Shown here: piece by piece, positions 13,960 through 21,717 of the stretch | How positions within the stretch are numbered: the first letter of the stretch is position 1 | Layout of the letters: each line of letters starts with the position of its first letter | From: a bacterium UBP18_UBA7526 | GTDB taxonomy: Bacteria > UBP18 > UBA7526 | NCBI GenBank assembly: GCA_002478245.1 | Contig: DLMW01000026.1 | Location: 1-26,304 of the forward strand | Direction of reading: 5' to 3' | Length of the DNA stretch: 26,304 nt | Notes under the pieces: generated by a model | Database searches by the model: none | The model's input: only the letters and a program-made list of their open reading frames with translations | What the model was told of the DNA's origin: nothing | Made by a program: the position numbers and the translations under genes

Positions 13960-14436
13960 CTAACATTTTATCCTCTTTACAATTTCTTGACAGTGCTTCC
14001 CTTTCGGGATAAGTTCTACCCTTCTTCTCTTCTCAGCAATAATTTCCAGATTTATGATCATGACCTCTTGGGGCAAAAGTTTTCTTACCTTCTCCGCCCA
14101 TTCAATAATGGTTACCCCTTCTCCATAGAAGTATTCCTCATAACCTAAATCATAGACCTCCCTGAGATTATCTATTCGGTAGAGATCGATATGATAGACG
14201 GGTAATTTCCCCTTATATTCCTTAATCAGGGTAAAGGAAGGACTGGTGACATAATCCCTCTTCTTTACTCCCAAACCCCTTGCTAACCCTTGGGCCAGGG
14301 TCGTCTTCCCGCTCCCCAATTTCCCAATCAGGGCAACCACGTCTCCTAGGCGAAGCAATTTACCTATCCTCTTTCCTAAATCTATCGTCTCTTCAGCACT
14401 TCTCGTCTCTAAGTCTAACGTTCTTTTCCTCTTCAT
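13960..14436 (-). CDS. tsaE: tRNA threonylcarbamoyladenosine biosynthesis ATPase TsaE
   Basis: P-loop ATPase that resets the TsaBD complex during t6A synthesis. The protein has 158 residues. Walker A is GKLGSGKTT at 38-46. It is followed by TSPSFTLIKEY, the YHIDLYRI switch segment and VTIIEWAEK, all family hallmarks. The ATG is at 14436 with only a weak purine-rich upstream element. It is separated by 55 nt from tsaB, and that gap holds a small GGGGTTAGACCC inverted repeat. The 61-nt gap before it shows no clear promoter. Confidence 0.93.
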   Translation of the reverse strand: MKRKRTLDLETRSAEETIDLGKRIGKLLRLGDVVALIGKLGSGKTTLAQGLARGLGVKKRDYVTSPSFTLIKEYKGKLPVYHIDLYRIDNLREVYDLGYEEYFYGEGVTIIEWAEKVRKLLPQEVMIINLEIIAEKRRRVELIPKGKHCQEIVKRIKC

Positions 14437-14497
14437 TTTCCCAATCTGGATAGAACAAGACTCGGGCGTATCGTAGAGAGCCTTTTATAAAGACCCA

Positions 14498-15172
14498 TTA
14501 CATTTCAAATAGGTTTTCTTCTAAACCGACATTAATCTCGATATCTTCGTAGTTGCTTGAGCGGATAAGCTGATTATTTATGTCGTAGTGCTCATATTTT
14601 ATGGGAACCTTTAGCTCCTTATCCACCCAGATCCTCTCATAGGCTATCCCTTGTGTCTCTTGGGGCTCTTTGGATCTCATCTCAAGCAATATGGTTTCTC
14701 TTTCTCCCACCATTTCTCTACCTATTATCTGGAATGAACCTTCTTTTAGATACGGAAGATGATAATCGATGAACTCCCCCCAATCGGATTGATCGATCCC
14801 GTAGCCCCTTAAGTCGCACACCCTTTTATGTCGGGGATGGAAGGTAAGGGTGAAACGGGAGAGGAAACCTCTACCCGGTCTTACATACACCTTCCCCTCT
14901 CTATAGATTAGCACGGTTCCTTTATCCTTCTCAGAGATGACCTCCATCCTGATCTTCTTCGGTTTCTTGAAGAAGTATCTAAAGGTATATTCTTCGTTCT
15001 TGTCTCCCTTTGCTACAAAGCTCACATAGGTGCACTGGTAGTCGCTAATCTCTTTAAATCTTTCCTTTATCTCCCAGAATAATTCATTTCCTGTCAAGGG
15101 ATAGACTGAGAGAGAAAGAAAGACTAATGAAGCAATTACTGACCAGATAATTCCTCCTGACTTTCTACCCAT
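14498..15172 (-). CDS. Exported LolA/DUF1571-like protein
   Basis: A 224-residue protein with an N-terminal signal-type segment (positive start MGRKSGG, hydrophobic IIWSVIASLVFLSLSVYPL). The mature part is beta-rich: EIKERFKEISDYQCTY, YTFRYFFKKPKKIRMEV, GTVLIYREGKVYVRPGRG, and a late ERIWVDKELKVPIKYEHYD. This succession of a substrate strand, 'kkPkkiRmev' and 'wvDkelkvPik' is that of LolA/LppX-fold outer-membrane lipoprotein-sorting proteins, closest to DUF1571. It probably acts in the periplasm, binding a lipid or lipoprotein. It begins 6 nt after the DUF362 gene. The family is assigned by pattern only. Confidence 0.7.
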   Translation of the reverse strand: MGRKSGGIIWSVIASLVFLSLSVYPLTGNELFWEIKERFKEISDYQCTYVSFVAKGDKNEEYTFRYFFKKPKKIRMEVISEKDKGTVLIYREGKVYVRPGRGFLSRFTLTFHPRHKRVCDLRGYGIDQSDWGEFIDYHLPYLKEGSFQIIGREMVGERETILLEMRSKEPQETQGIAYERIWVDKELKVPIKYEHYDINNQLIRSSNYEDIEINVGLEENLFEM

Positions 15173-15178
15173 AACTTC

Positions 15179-16309
15179 TTAAGCCCAGACTCGGCCCAGA
15201 AGGCTGGGCTTTAGTTTGACTGCGCCATTGGGGCAGAGCTCATGACAGCAGAAACATTCTATACATTTTCTATAGTCAATCTTAGGGTAATTCTTTTCCA
15301 TCGTGATCGCAGCTACAGGACAGCCCTCTAGGCAGACTTCGCAGGCCTCACACTTCCTTTTATCAATGATCGGCCTCACCCTCATGGCCCGAGTAACGAT
15401 CTTCACCAAGAACTTGGGCGCCCTCTGGGCAATGGTTCCCACCGGAAGGCGAAAGTCCTTAACCTCTACTCTCTCTAAGGACTCCCCCACCACCTCAATC
15501 TTCCTCAGGTCCCCTACTCCTAAGTTCCTTCTCACCGCAGCCTTTGTGGTCGGGATAGCTAAGGGCTGAAGCCCTACCAATAGAGCAAAGACGACATCTA
15601 GGGAGACAGGATCTAAACTGGCTAGGATAAGCCCGATATTCCTCAAATGGCCATAGGCTGGGCCATCCCCCTCCATTCCCACGACCCCATCCATTATGGT
15701 TAGATCCGGCTTTACTACGCTCAGGATGTCGCAGAGGATGTCCCCAAGCTCCTCAGACTTCGGTGCCCGCCTATGAAACTCGCTCTTCCTCATCCCAGGG
15801 ATGACCCCAAATAGGTTCTTGACCGCTCCTGTCAGGGTAGTATCCCCATGGGTCTTCCATTTCGGTAGATTTATGAGAACATCTGCCTCAAGAGCGGGCC
15901 GGGCGATGTGGAGACTCTTGAAGAACTTAGAATCTGGGGTGGGAACCTCAACAATCCCTTCCTTATGGAAGTGGATCATCTGGGCCCCGGCCTCTAAGGC
16001 TGCCTCCTGGATGCCCGATATCCGGTAGACCTCCTCCACCCTATCAAAAGGTGCTCCCGGGCTATCCCCAACCAGGGGGATCCCACCTACTTCTTTCACT
16101 AATTTAATGGTTGCTTTAACGACTGAGGGATGGGTACATACCCCCTCCTCTGGGGGATGGGCAGAGAGCATATTGGGCTTTATCAAGACCCTATCGCCCC
16201 TCTTAACTATTTTCTTTAGGTCACAGACCAGCTCAACGCTTCTTCTAGCTGCTTTGTCTACCTTATCTTGTTCATAACCTCTACATCTGACGATCGATAC
16301 CTTGGTCAA
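15179..16309 (-). CDS. DUF362 protein with C-terminal 2x[4Fe-4S] ferredoxin domain
   Basis: A 376-residue protein. The DUF362 domain (about 1-300) shows VLIKPNMLSAHPPEEGVCTHP, the NLPKWKTHGDTTLTGAVKNLFG core, and IMDGVVGMEGDGPAYG. The C-terminus carries two cluster motifs, CEACEVCLEGCP and CIECFCCHELCP, for two 4Fe-4S clusters. The family is widespread in anaerobes and its reaction is unknown; an electron-transfer or reductive role is likely. The start is TTG at 16309, overlapping the larC-like stop (TTGA), so the two are translationally coupled. It lacks a signal peptide, so a cytoplasmic location is likely. Confidence 0.85.
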   Translation of the reverse strand: MTKVSIVRCRGYEQDKVDKAARRSVELVCDLKKIVKRGDRVLIKPNMLSAHPPEEGVCTHPSVVKATIKLVKEVGGIPLVGDSPGAPFDRVEEVYRISGIQEAALEAGAQMIHFHKEGIVEVPTPDSKFFKSLHIARPALEADVLINLPKWKTHGDTTLTGAVKNLFGVIPGMRKSEFHRRAPKSEELGDILCDILSVVKPDLTIMDGVVGMEGDGPAYGHLRNIGLILASLDPVSLDVVFALLVGLQPLAIPTTKAAVRRNLGVGDLRKIEVVGESLERVEVKDFRLPVGTIAQRAPKFLVKIVTRAMRVRPIIDKRKCEACEVCLEGCPVAAITMEKNYPKIDYRKCIECFCCHELCPNGAVKLKPSLLGRVWA

Positions 16310-17025
16310 TAGCTCTCTCCAATGATGAGGCGCAGGAGGTTGGGGTGGGTAAGATGCCTCCCCCCTGCTCCATAACCTATCCTCTCTATTCTCATCCTAG
16401 GCATCCTGCCGAAGGAGGAGGCTAAGGTGGAGATGATGGCTGCTCCAGTAGGGGTGACCAGCTCCTCTTTGACCCCTTTTCCATAGACCGGGATATTCTT
16501 CAACAGTTCCAGAGTGGCTGGAGCAGGAAGGGGAAGGATACCGTGACCACATCTGATAAACCCTTTCCCTAAGGGTAAGGGTGAGGAGTAGATCCTCTCT
16601 ATCTCTAGTTCCGCAATCCCCACTACGGCTCCCACGATATCGATGATGGCATCCGTTGCTCCCACTTCGTGAAAGCGAACCTCCTCTATTGAGGTACCAT
16701 GAACCTTGGCCTCTGCCCGAGCAAGATTGAAGAAGATGGCGGCGCTCAATATCTTAACCTTATCCTCTAAGGTACTCTTCTCTATTAAAGTGGTGATCTC
16801 TCTTAAGTCTCTCCGCATTCTCTCCTTCTCCTTTGTCACTACCTCTATCCTGGTCGCTGAGATGAGTCCCTTCTTAATTTTTCTCTTCTCAATCCGGAAG
16901 CCTTCGAGCCCCAACTTCTCCAATTCTTCCTCGAGTCTCTCAATCCTCAGTCCACTATCAACCAGAGCGCCTAGGATCATGTCCCCACAGATACCTGAAA
17001 ATGAGTCGAAGTAGGCGATGCGCAT
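16306..17025 (-). CDS. larC: LarC N-terminal-domain protein (LarC1-like, no LarC2)
   Basis: A 239-residue protein similar to the first part of LarC (formerly DUF111), the CTP-dependent nickel insertase that matures the lactate racemase cofactor. It starts MRIAYFDSFSGICGDMILGA. It has RFHEVGATDAIIDIVGA, SSPLPLGKGFIRCGHGILPL and EELVTPTGAAIISTLA, and ends GYGAGGRHLTHPNLLRLIIGE. Full LarC is about 400 residues. The C-terminal ferredoxin-like LarC2 is absent, and the next reading frame is DUF362, not LarC2, so this is not the known frameshift arrangement. The ATG at 17025 overlaps the CBS stop (TGATG). No larA, larB or larE is in the window; its role here is open. Confidence 0.8.
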   Translation of the reverse strand: MRIAYFDSFSGICGDMILGALVDSGLRIERLEEELEKLGLEGFRIEKRKIKKGLISATRIEVVTKEKERMRRDLREITTLIEKSTLEDKVKILSAAIFFNLARAEAKVHGTSIEEVRFHEVGATDAIIDIVGAVVGIAELEIERIYSSPLPLGKGFIRCGHGILPLPAPATLELLKNIPVYGKGVKEELVTPTGAAIISTLASSFGRMPRMRIERIGYGAGGRHLTHPNLLRLIIGESY

Positions 17026-17486
17026 CAGGCCTCTCCCTTGGCGATAGCCCTCACCACATCTGCCTTGCCTACAATGCCTACAATCCTATCCTTCTCCATC
17101 ACAGGTAGCAGATACTTTCTCTCTGTGGACATGAGAGTTGCGATATCCTCGATATAGGTATCTGGTTTTATGGTGACTACCTCTTTGGTCATGACCTCAG
17201 AGACCTTCTGTCCCAGGATCCTATCCATCTCCTCTTCAAACCTCTTAGGACTCTCCAAATAGATTACTCCTTCCAAAAGCTGGACTACAGTAGGGATATG
17301 GACCTTCTTGTCCCTAATGATTAAGTCTGCCTCAGTTATGATCCCCCTCAATCTATTATTCTCATCCACTACTGGTGCGCCGCTTATCCTGTGCTCTACC
17401 AGAAACTTCGCCACCTCCTCTATTGTCATATCCTCTCTTACTGTCAAGACCTCCTTAGTCATGATATCCTTTGCCTGCACAACCAT
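17025..17486 (-). CDS. Two-CBS-domain protein
   Basis: A 153-residue protein made of a Bateman pair. CBS1 spans about 5-63 (AKDIMTKEVLTVREDMTIEE ... ISGAPVVDENNRLRGIITEADL) and CBS2 about 94-150 (VSEVMTKEVVTIKPDTYIED ... LLPVMEKDRIVGIVGKADV). Such stand-alone pairs bind adenine nucleotides (AMP, ATP, SAM or c-di-AMP) and regulate partners. The ligand cannot be read here. The ATG is at 17486 with a GAGGGGG element upstream. It sits 24 nt after nnr and overlaps larC by one base, so it may sense for the LarC1-DUF362 proteins. Confidence 0.9.
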   Translation of the reverse strand: MVVQAKDIMTKEVLTVREDMTIEEVAKFLVEHRISGAPVVDENNRLRGIITEADLIIRDKKVHIPTVVQLLEGVIYLESPKRFEEEMDRILGQKVSEVMTKEVVTIKPDTYIEDIATLMSTERKYLLPVMEKDRIVGIVGKADVVRAIAKGEA

Positions 17487-17510
17487 CGGCGCACCCCCTC
17501 ATTAAAGCGT

Positions 17511-19094
17511 CTATCGTTTGATCAATAACTTTTTACTTTTTAATTGTTTGAAGGCTTGGGGTAGTTTCTCCAGAAGATCAGAGGCGATGAGGGATTCCTC
17601 CCCTTTCTCCTGACAAGCCAGATCCCCAGCCAAGCCATGGAGATAGACCCCCGTCTTCGCTGCCTCCAAAGGTTCCCTTCCCTGGGCTAAGAAGGAACCG
17701 ATCATCCCGGTTAAAACATCCCCTACCCCTGCCGAGGCCATCCCAGGATTCCCTGTAGGATTGAGGTAGATATCCCCCTCTGGATCAGCGATGACCGTCC
17801 TGGCCCCTTTTAGAACAACGATCACCTTATACTCCAGGGCAAAGCCACCTGCTATCCTTATTCTATTCTCTTGTACCTCTCTTATACTCTTACCAATAAG
17901 CCTCGCCATCTCACCAGGATGGGGAGTAATTATTTTAGTCGGATAGTTCTTTAATATTTTGAGGTGACCAGTGAGGGCATTGAGGGCGTCAGCATCGATG
18001 ACCATGGGAAGTGAGATCCTTCTTATTAGATCCCTTACCAGTCGTTGGGTCTCCTTATTCGTAGATAGTCCCGGGCCAAGGGCAAGGGCATCTACCTTTT
18101 TGGAAAATTCTATTATCTTTTTCTCTCCTTTCAGAGAAAGGGTCTTCTTCTTCGTCTCTGGCAGAGGCAGGGTCATCCCTTCTGTCAGTTTAATCTCCAT
18201 AATCTCATTCAAACTCTCTGGGATGCCCAGAGTGACTAAACCCACCCCGCTTCTTAGGGCCCCGAAGCAGAGGGAAGCGCCTCTAGAGGCTAGGGTTGCG
18301 GCACCGGTCATGCCGATTGAACCAGCGATGACAAAGAGGTGGCCATAGGTTCCCTTATGGGTGTCTGGTCGCCGCGGTTTTAGATAAGAGGAAACCTCCT
18401 CTTTTGTAATAAGATTTACTTTAATCCTTTTATCCTCCAGGAACTTCTTGGGGATTCCGATGCACGCCACCTCTAACTCTCCCACATACTCTGCTCCGGG
18501 ATAGACGACTAACCCAATCTTGGGAAGACCGAAGGTTATGGTCAGATCTGCCCTTACCGCTTCCCCAGAGACCTTACCTGTGCTTCCTTCTACTCCCGAG
18601 GGAATGTCTACGGAAACAACAGGTTTCTCCAAGGTATTGATGAACTCAATGGTCTGGGCTTCTAATCCTTGGGCTGCCCCCTTTATTCCCGTTCCCAGAA
18701 TGGCATCAACGATCAAATCTGACTCTTTGATCTCTTGCCCAAACCTCTTTAGCCTTTGAGAAGTATCTATCTCTATAGTCTCTATTCCCTCTTTTAAAGC
18801 CCTTCTTAGATTGATCTTCGGGTCTTTTTTAAGTTCTTCCTTCCTGGCTAATAGAAATACTCTAATCCTTGTCCTCTCTTTTACTAAGAGGCGAGCGACC
18901 ACCAGTCCATCCCCCCCATTATTCCCCTTACCACAGAAGATAGAGACCCTCTTTCCTCTTAAAGGAGCATAATGGGATTTAATTGCTCTGGCTACCGACC
19001 TTCCCGCATTCTCCATAAGTTCTAGAGAAGGAACCCCAGAGGCAATGGTCTTTCTATCTATCTCTCTCATCTCTTGGGTGGTAACAACCTTCAT
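17511..19094 (-). CDS. nnr: Bifunctional NAD(P)H-hydrate epimerase / ADP-dependent NAD(P)H-hydrate dehydratase
   Basis: Repairs hydrated NAD(P)H. The protein has 527 residues. The N-terminal YjeF_N epimerase (about 1-215) shows MENAGRSVARAI, CGKGNNGGDGLVVARLL and VSVDIPSGVEGSTG. The C-terminal YjeF_C dehydratase (about 230-520) shows KGTYGHLFVIAGS, ALGPGLSTN, VIDADALNAL, TPHPGEMARLIG and NPTGNPGMASAGVGDVLTG. The ATG at 19094 lies 12 nt after acpS, the classic acpS-nnr pair. The lysine-rich C-terminal tail (KSKKLLIKR) is partly encoded by a CTTTTTA heptamer pair. Confidence 0.95.
   Translation of the reverse strand: MKVVTTQEMREIDRKTIASGVPSLELMENAGRSVARAIKSHYAPLRGKRVSIFCGKGNNGGDGLVVARLLVKERTRIRVFLLARKEELKKDPKINLRRALKEGIETIEIDTSQRLKRFGQEIKESDLIVDAILGTGIKGAAQGLEAQTIEFINTLEKPVVSVDIPSGVEGSTGKVSGEAVRADLTITFGLPKIGLVVYPGAEYVGELEVACIGIPKKFLEDKRIKVNLITKEEVSSYLKPRRPDTHKGTYGHLFVIAGSIGMTGAATLASRGASLCFGALRSGVGLVTLGIPESLNEIMEIKLTEGMTLPLPETKKKTLSLKGEKKIIEFSKKVDALALGPGLSTNKETQRLVRDLIRRISLPMVIDADALNALTGHLKILKNYPTKIITPHPGEMARLIGKSIREVQENRIRIAGGFALEYKVIVVLKGARTVIADPEGDIYLNPTGNPGMASAGVGDVLTGMIGSFLAQGREPLEAAKTGVYLHGLAGDLACQEKGEESLIASDLLEKLPQAFKQLKSKKLLIKR
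17529..17542. repeat. Two-unit heptanucleotide repeat CTTTTTA in the nnr 3' end
   Basis: CTTTTTA occurs twice head to tail within the last dozen codons of nnr. In the coding strand it reads TAAAAAG twice, giving Lys-Ser-Lys-Lys. It is a short array and could be chance in A/T-rich sequence. It is listed because it shares the 7-nt period and gene-end position of the other arrays. Confidence 0.4.
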
Positions 19095-19106
19095 CTACCT
19101 ACTTTC

Positions 19107-19484
19107 TTACTTTTTTATTGCTATGGCCTGAGCGATAGCATACTCTCTTGTGTGGGACATGGATACCCGGACTTCATCTATCCCTAATCTCTGGGCAATC
19201 TCTCTGGTCTTTCCTACTAGCTTTATCTCTGGCTTCCCATCATTATTATGGACAATCTGGATATCTCTCCATCTCACCCCTCTTCTCCACCCCGTTCCCA
19301 GGGCCTTCATCACCGCCTCCTTGGTGGCAAAATGGGCCCCATAGAACTGGTATCTATCCTTCTTCCTTTCCCCTCGCGCAATCTCTTCCTCAGTAAAGAC
19401 CCTTCTTAAGAATCTACTATTATTGTCAATGGCTCTTTTTATTCTTTCTAGGGCAACAATATCTATTCCCACACCCTTAATCAT
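19107..19484 (-). CDS. acpS: Holo-[acyl-carrier-protein] synthase
   Basis: Transfers 4'-phosphopantetheine from CoA to acyl carrier protein. The protein has 125 residues, normal length. The Mg-binding Asp8 is in MIKGVGIDIVALERI, with FTEEEIARGERK following. The second signature FATKEAVMKALGTGWRRG is at 52-69 with Glu56. The C-terminus SMSHTREYAIAQAI is typical. The ATG at 19484 has AAGGA at 19492-19496, 7 nt upstream. It begins a transcription unit: promoter at 19505-19533, preceded by the terminator of the upstream unit. nnr follows after 12 nt. Confidence 0.95.
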   Translation of the reverse strand: MIKGVGIDIVALERIKRAIDNNSRFLRRVFTEEEIARGERKKDRYQFYGAHFATKEAVMKALGTGWRRGVRWRDIQIVHNNDGKPEIKLVGKTREIAQRLGIDEVRVSMSHTREYAIAQAIAIKK

Positions 19485-19504
19485 CCCATTTTCCTTTATA
19501 ACAC

Positions 19505-19533
19505 ATTATACTACATCGACAACCTTTTCGCAA
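19505..19533 (-). promoter_or_regulatory. Sigma70-type promoter for acpS-nnr and genes downstream
   Basis: -10 TATAAT (19510-19505, perfect) and -35 TTGCGA (19533-19528, 4 of 6) are separated by 17 nt. It lies between a terminator and the acpS start, where a promoter is expected. The predicted start near 19498 leaves a leader of about 14 nt. Confidence 0.7.
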
Positions 19534-19535
19534 CA

Positions 19536-19566
19536 TAAAAAGCCCATCCCGAAAAGGGATAGGCTC
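19536..19566 (-). terminator. Intrinsic terminator after yvcK
   Basis: In minus-strand RNA, AGCCTATCCC (19565-19556) pairs with GGGATGGGCT (19550-19541), with one G-U pair and the loop TTTTC. A run of five Us follows (19541-19537). It lies 47 nt past the yvcK stop and just before the acpS promoter. It ends the ftsH-to-yvcK unit. Confidence 0.85.
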
Positions 19567-19612
19567 TTAGAATAGTTGGGTAAAGACTATCTAGGCCAAA
19601 TGGTGTCTTTAG

Positions 19613-20893
19613 CTAAGTCGAAAGAAAGAAGATCTTCATAATGGCCCGGGCCAACTTATCCGGCTCATGGCGCAGGTAATCCTTGGTACTCATGAGATTT
19701 GCCTTAACTACCTTAACCCCCAATTTCTTTAATCTCTCTTCATCCACCTTTACGGGAAAGGCCCTCTCCTCCTCATACCTCTTGGCGAGTTCTGAAGGGG
19801 CCTGACTGATATTGACCAGGGCATAATCCAGAAACCTACTCCCAGTATGTCTATAGATGGCCTTTACATGATCAGAAGCAGAATAGTTGTCTGTCTCTCC
19901 CGCCTGGGTCATGATGTTACAGACATAGATCTTAATGGCCTTTGAGTTCTCTATGGCCTCTATCATCCCTTTTGTTAAAAGGTTGGGCATGACGCTGGTA
20001 TAGAGGGAGCCAGGACCGATAACAATTACCTCTGCCTCCCTTATGGCTTCCAGGGTTTCTGGATAGGAAGGAGCATCAGAAGGCAAGAGGGAGAGCCTCT
20101 CTATCTCACCTCCTGCCTCGGGAATCTCCGCCTCCCCCTTTATTACCCTCCCGTCCTTCATCTTCGCCTGGAGGGAGACGTCGCTTAGGGTAGAGGGAAG
20201 GACCCGACCCCGGATGGCCAGTACCTTGCTCGTAGCCCTTACAGCACTGGCAAAGCTCTTGGTCACCTCACTTAAGGCAGCGATGAAGAGATTCCCAAAG
20301 GAGTGACCCTCTAACTCACTGGGGCCTTTGAACCTATGCTGAAAGAGGTCCGCCATCAGGGGTTCGGTATCTGCCAAGGCCACCAGGCAGTTCCTGATAT
20401 CCCCTGGAGGAGGCATAGCGAAGTCTCGACGCAATCTTCCCGAGCTTCCTCCAGAATCGGCCATGGTAACAATGGCAGAAAGATTAGAGGTGTACTCTTT
20501 TATCCCTTTTAAGAGGCTAGAGAGGCCATGTCCCCCTCCAATACCTACTACTCTTGGGCCGCGGCGGAGCTGCCTCTTCTCATAGGCCACATCGACCAGA
20601 TCCCTCTTCTCCTGGGGAGCAAAAAGAGAATAGATGGATTTCAATAACCGTTGCAGACCCAAAGCGATACAGATTGCACCCAGAAAGATAATGAGCATAA
20701 CCAGAGGCCTCTTTACTAGGGCCTCGGAGAGAAAGACCCTCTCAAAGCCCTTCACAAACTGAGGAGGCTGAGGAAGGCGCAATAGGCCACCCAATCCTGT
20801 TCCCAGGAAGATGATCCCGACAAGCAGAAGGAATATCCATCTCTTAATGAGCATCCCAGGATAGAACCACTTCAATATCTTCTTTAACTTCAC
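19613..20893 (-). CDS. yvcK: YvcK/CofD-like gluconeogenesis factor with N-terminal membrane anchor
   Basis: YvcK-family proteins bind UDP-GlcNAc and are needed for growth and cell-wall metabolism on gluconeogenic carbon. The protein has 426 residues. Two hydrophobic helices are at about 18-38 (KRWIFLLLVGIIFLGTGLGG) and 62-81. The CofD-like core starts near 113 with VVGIGGGHGLSSLLKGI, followed by VTMADSGGSSGRLRR, PPGDIRNCLVALA and the late IGPGSLYTSVMPNLL and VCNIMTQAGETDNYSASDHV. B. subtilis YvcK lacks such an anchor, so this form is membrane-tethered. The start is GTG at 20893 with AAGGAG 10 nt upstream. Spacing to pdxJ is 64 nt, holding a hairpin repeat. Confidence 0.9.
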   Translation of the reverse strand: MKLKKILKWFYPGMLIKRWIFLLLVGIIFLGTGLGGLLRLPQPPQFVKGFERVFLSEALVKRPLVMLIIFLGAICIALGLQRLLKSIYSLFAPQEKRDLVDVAYEKRQLRRGPRVVGIGGGHGLSSLLKGIKEYTSNLSAIVTMADSGGSSGRLRRDFAMPPPGDIRNCLVALADTEPLMADLFQHRFKGPSELEGHSFGNLFIAALSEVTKSFASAVRATSKVLAIRGRVLPSTLSDVSLQAKMKDGRVIKGEAEIPEAGGEIERLSLLPSDAPSYPETLEAIREAEVIVIGPGSLYTSVMPNLLTKGMIEAIENSKAIKIYVCNIMTQAGETDNYSASDHVKAIYRHTGSRFLDYALVNISQAPSELAKRYEEERAFPVKVDEERLKKLGVKVVKANLMSTKDYLRHEPDKLARAIMKIFFLST

Positions 20894-20919
20894 TCCCTTA
20901 GATCTCCTTTTAAGCCCTT

Positions 20920-20947
20920 GGCTGATCCGCCTCTGGCGGAAACCAAT
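20920..20947. repeat. Hairpin repeat between pdxJ and yvcK
   Basis: Sequence GGCTGATCCGCC-TCT-GGCGGAAACC with a perfect 6-bp stem, TCCGCC/GGCGGA (20926-20940). A second copy in the opposite orientation is at 23445-23479. No U-run follows it on either strand. Confidence 0.65.
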
Positions 20948-20957
20948 ATTAACCTAT

Positions 20958-21677
20958 CTATCTTCTCCTTTTAATTAGATCAAGCATCTCTCGGACCGCT
21001 TTTCTCATCCCCACCATTACTGCCCGGGCGATGATGTTATGGCCGATGTTCAACTCCTCTATCCCAGGGATTTTGGCTATGGGCAAGACATTCTGAGAGG
21101 TGAGGCCGTGACCTGCACTTACCTTGAGGCCTGATCCTTGCGCCTCCCTGGCTGCCTGGGAAATGCGCTTGAGTTCTTTATCCTTTCTTTTTTTACTTCT
21201 TGCTTCTGCATAGCATCCGGTATGGAGCTCCACCATCTGGGCACCGGTCTGGGCAGAGGCCTTGATTTGCTTTAGATCCGGGTCTATGAATAGACTAACA
21301 AGGATTCCTTCCTTTCTTAATCTCCTGACCGCTCTGGAAACCTTCCTTAAGTTTTTCGCTACATCCAATCCCCCTTCCGTAGTTAGTTCTCGCCTCTTCT
21401 CCGGAACCAGGGTAGCCTGATCTGGTCTCACCCTACAGGCAATCTTCAGCATCTCTTCCGTTATCGCCATCTCTAAGTTGAGCCTCTTGACCTTCTTCTT
21501 CAGAATCTCTACATCCCTATCCTGGATGTGGCGCCGATCCTCCCTTAGATGAACGATAATAGAGTCTGCTCCTGCTTCTTGAGCCAGGAGGGCAGCCTCT
21601 AAGGGATTGGGCTCTTTTGCCTTCCTGGCCTCCCTTACCGTAGCCACATGATCCACATTCACTCCCAGTCTAACCAT
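20958..21677 (-). CDS. pdxJ: Pyridoxine 5'-phosphate synthase
   Basis: Last step of DXP-dependent vitamin B6 synthesis, joining 1-deoxyxylulose 5-phosphate and 3-amino-2-oxopropyl phosphate. The protein has 239 residues. It begins MVRLGVNVDHVATVREARK and has the AGADSIIVHLREDRRHIQDRD block, with LEMAITEEML and ATLVPEKRRELTTEGGLDV. The end is SAGHGLTSQNVLPIAKIPGI followed by ELNIGHNIIARA. All phosphate- and substrate-binding motifs are present. The ATG at 21677 follows ybbR by 40 nt, a gap holding a short palindrome. pdxJ near acpS is a common neighbourhood, interrupted here by yvcK. Confidence 0.95.
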   Translation of the reverse strand: MVRLGVNVDHVATVREARKAKEPNPLEAALLAQEAGADSIIVHLREDRRHIQDRDVEILKKKVKRLNLEMAITEEMLKIACRVRPDQATLVPEKRRELTTEGGLDVAKNLRKVSRAVRRLRKEGILVSLFIDPDLKQIKASAQTGAQMVELHTGCYAEARSKKRKDKELKRISQAAREAQGSGLKVSAGHGLTSQNVLPIAKIPGIEELNIGHNIIARAVMVGMRKAVREMLDLIKRRR

Positions 21678-21700
21678 CCTCTGCCTCGTTTATCTAACAG

Positions 21701-21714
21701 AAGTATCGATACTT
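21701..21714. repeat. 14-bp perfect palindrome between ybbR and pdxJ
   Basis: AAGTATCGATACTT reads the same on both strands. It lies 3 nt past the ybbR stop and 23 nt before the pdxJ start. It may be an operator or chance; nothing else supports a regulatory role. Confidence 0.35.
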
Positions 21715-21717
21715 GAT

